Part shown: positions 62,650 through 64,000 of the stretch, piece by piece
How positions within the stretch are numbered: position 1 is the first letter of the stretch
How the letters are laid out: each line of letters starts with the position of its first letter
Origin: Panorpa germanica
Taxonomy: Eukaryota; Arthropoda; Insecta; Mecoptera; Panorpidae
Direction: 5' to 3'
Assembly: GCA_963678705.1 (NCBI GenBank)
Contig: OY783217.1
Coordinates: 4,526,001 to 4,590,000, forward strand
DNA: 64,000 nt
Notes under the pieces: model-generated
Database searches by the model: none
What the model was told of the DNA's origin: nothing
What the model saw: the letters and a program-made list of their open reading frames with translations, nothing else
Program-made: the position numbers and the translations under genes

Positions 62650-62797
62650 TTAGGCTAAGGCTGCATTGCAAAAAAGAAAAGCGCGGGAATAATAACGATA
62701 AAATATAAATAATAATTTCCGTGCGAGTTTTAAATCATGTACATTTACATGATTCATTTCCTTGCTATTCTTTTTCGCAGGGCAGCTTTAGCCTAAG
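62650..62797. mobile_element. MITE with TTAGGCTAAGGCTGC ends
   Basis: The left TTAGGCTAAGGCTGCATTGC and the right GCAGGGCAGCTTTAGCCTAA are inverted copies, and the similarity continues over about 38 bp. It is 148 bp with no coding sequence. Confidence 0.72.
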
Positions 62798-64000
62798 AAA
62801 AAAGCATCTAAAGCATTTTTTCGAACAATTTTTTTTATAGTGAAGATAAACATTAAAGCGAAACAACTCCAATACTCTCTACTGACATTAGTCGGCAGTT
62901 GGACGTCGTTTGTTCCCGTTTGAGAGCTGCATAAGGCACTGATAAATAAATATAAATAACAAAAGATAATATTTGAATACTAAAAAAGTATTTATAAATC
63001 AAGTAATTGCAATATTGAGACAAAAGAACAGAAAATAACAATAGAATTTTTATGTAATGTTAGGTATTACAACATATTATCAAAATTCATATTTTTTAAA
63101 TATACATTAGAGTACAAAAACTACAATACAAACAAAAATTAACATACTGTGTCTATAAACCATTGAAGAAATCTCTTGCTGTTATTTTCTTAACACAATT
63201 TAATTAAAAAATGAAATAGCTTTTAAAATTGAAACAAAAAACAAATAATTTCATTTAAACAAATATTAAATGAAATTTGATTTTAATCGATTTTTGAATA
63301 TTCATAATTTGTTAGATATTCGCACATTTTAACACCCGAACACTTGTTACGGCTGGTGTAACGACCGTAACCCGTAACCTGTAGCTTCGATGATGGGGAC
63401 CAAATAAACCTGTAGGTTACAACTATGGTATCAGCTGGGGAGTTGGGGCGCCGGCTGATGACTGGCTCAAAAGAACGGAGATACGCTCTATGGATTGCAT
63501 GCTTTTGTTTTTTTCAGTATTGTTGTTCGTATTATGATTGTCCACGAAATCTCGTCACTGTTATATTAAAACTGTTATTTTTGTAAACAATGTTTGAAGC
63601 TAATTTAAATATGTAATTTAGAACATCTTCTTAGTTAACATCAATTTTGAAATATATACAAGAAGTCGTGGGACAAATTATTTAAAGACACCTACATATT
63701 TTAATATTTTTCATACAAATAATTTTGTGCTATTTTTTTAAAGCAGGTTTTTAAAAGAAAAACATTACACACCGGGTTCCGAGGACCCCCGCAAAACGAC
63801 TACTAACTTTGTATTTTTTTCTAGTAACCAAGTTTGGTTTGATTTCATTCCTTTTAAAGTTGTATTAATTTAAATGAAACAAAATATAAGAATGAAAATG
63901 TGTATTCATAATTCTTTTGTAAAAACAAAATTTCTTGATAAAGCGAATAGCATATCGGACACATTTCGTTTTTGCAAGTGCTAGTATTTATGCAAGTTAT

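Larger units (their letters stand above)
56883..64000. other. Upstream flank or first intron of the TEX14-like gene, repeat-rich
   Basis: It must contain or lead to the missing 5' exon(s) of the TEX14-like gene, but none could be identified with confidence. Candidates are the GC-richer patches at 60527-60720 and 63350-63490. Listed repeats are 57675-58206, 58870-59450 with the nested hAT, 61291-61500 and 62650-62797. The rest is AT-rich without recognised features. Confidence 0.5.

Overview
The window is AT-rich animal genomic DNA. It has multi-exon genes with canonical GT-AG splice sites, short and long introns, and a dense load of small non-autonomous transposons. The gene content (a GK5-type glycerol kinase and a TEX14-like pseudokinase), the RTE/SINE-like repeats with a CTAGCTGTCCCGGC-type end, and the many TA-flanked and hAT-type MITEs suggest an insect. 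The order cannot be fixed from this sequence alone.

Two genes can be reconstructed almost completely, both on the minus strand. (1) Positions 28418-45827 hold a GK5-type (putative glycerol kinase 5) FGGY carbohydrate kinase. It has 11 exons, all phase-consistent, from ATG to stop, giving 547 aa. (2) Positions 49610-56882 hold 14 consecutive exons, again fully phase-consistent, encoding about 1752 aa of a TEX14-like inactive protein kinase. Its 5' exon(s) and start codon were not found. Its C-terminal half is a long low-complexity tail with a short motif, KPASH, repeated three times, and one of its introns is GC-AG.

Two further exons on the minus strand (688-856 and 14561-14742) look like translation-start exons of unidentified protein(s) that continue to the left. 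A GC-richer island at about 22330-22570 may be the upstream promoter or 5' UTR exon for one of them.

The rest is repeat-rich non-coding DNA. Region by region: 857-14560 holds an RTE/SINE-like copy, hAT, PIF-like and mariner-like MITEs and a 75-bp-arm palindrome. 14743-28417 holds another hAT MITE, a 511-bp TA element, another copy of the six-member TA-flanked family, a possible Myb/SANT-like coding fragment, and a 1.8-kb composite inverted array of about 140-bp units. The GK5 introns carry two copies of the six-member family plus hAT and PIF-like MITEs and hairpins. 45828-49609 separates the two main genes and holds further repeats. 56883-64000 holds a 530-bp foldback, a hAT MITE nested inside an older repeat with a perfect 8-bp target duplication, and more MITEs.

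No operon, CRISPR, rRNA or prokaryotic system is present, and I recognised no tRNA gene. The most unusual items are the divergent TEX14-like protein with its repeated motif, the 25.1-26.9 kb composite array, and a decayed repeat with protein-like sequence found in three places.
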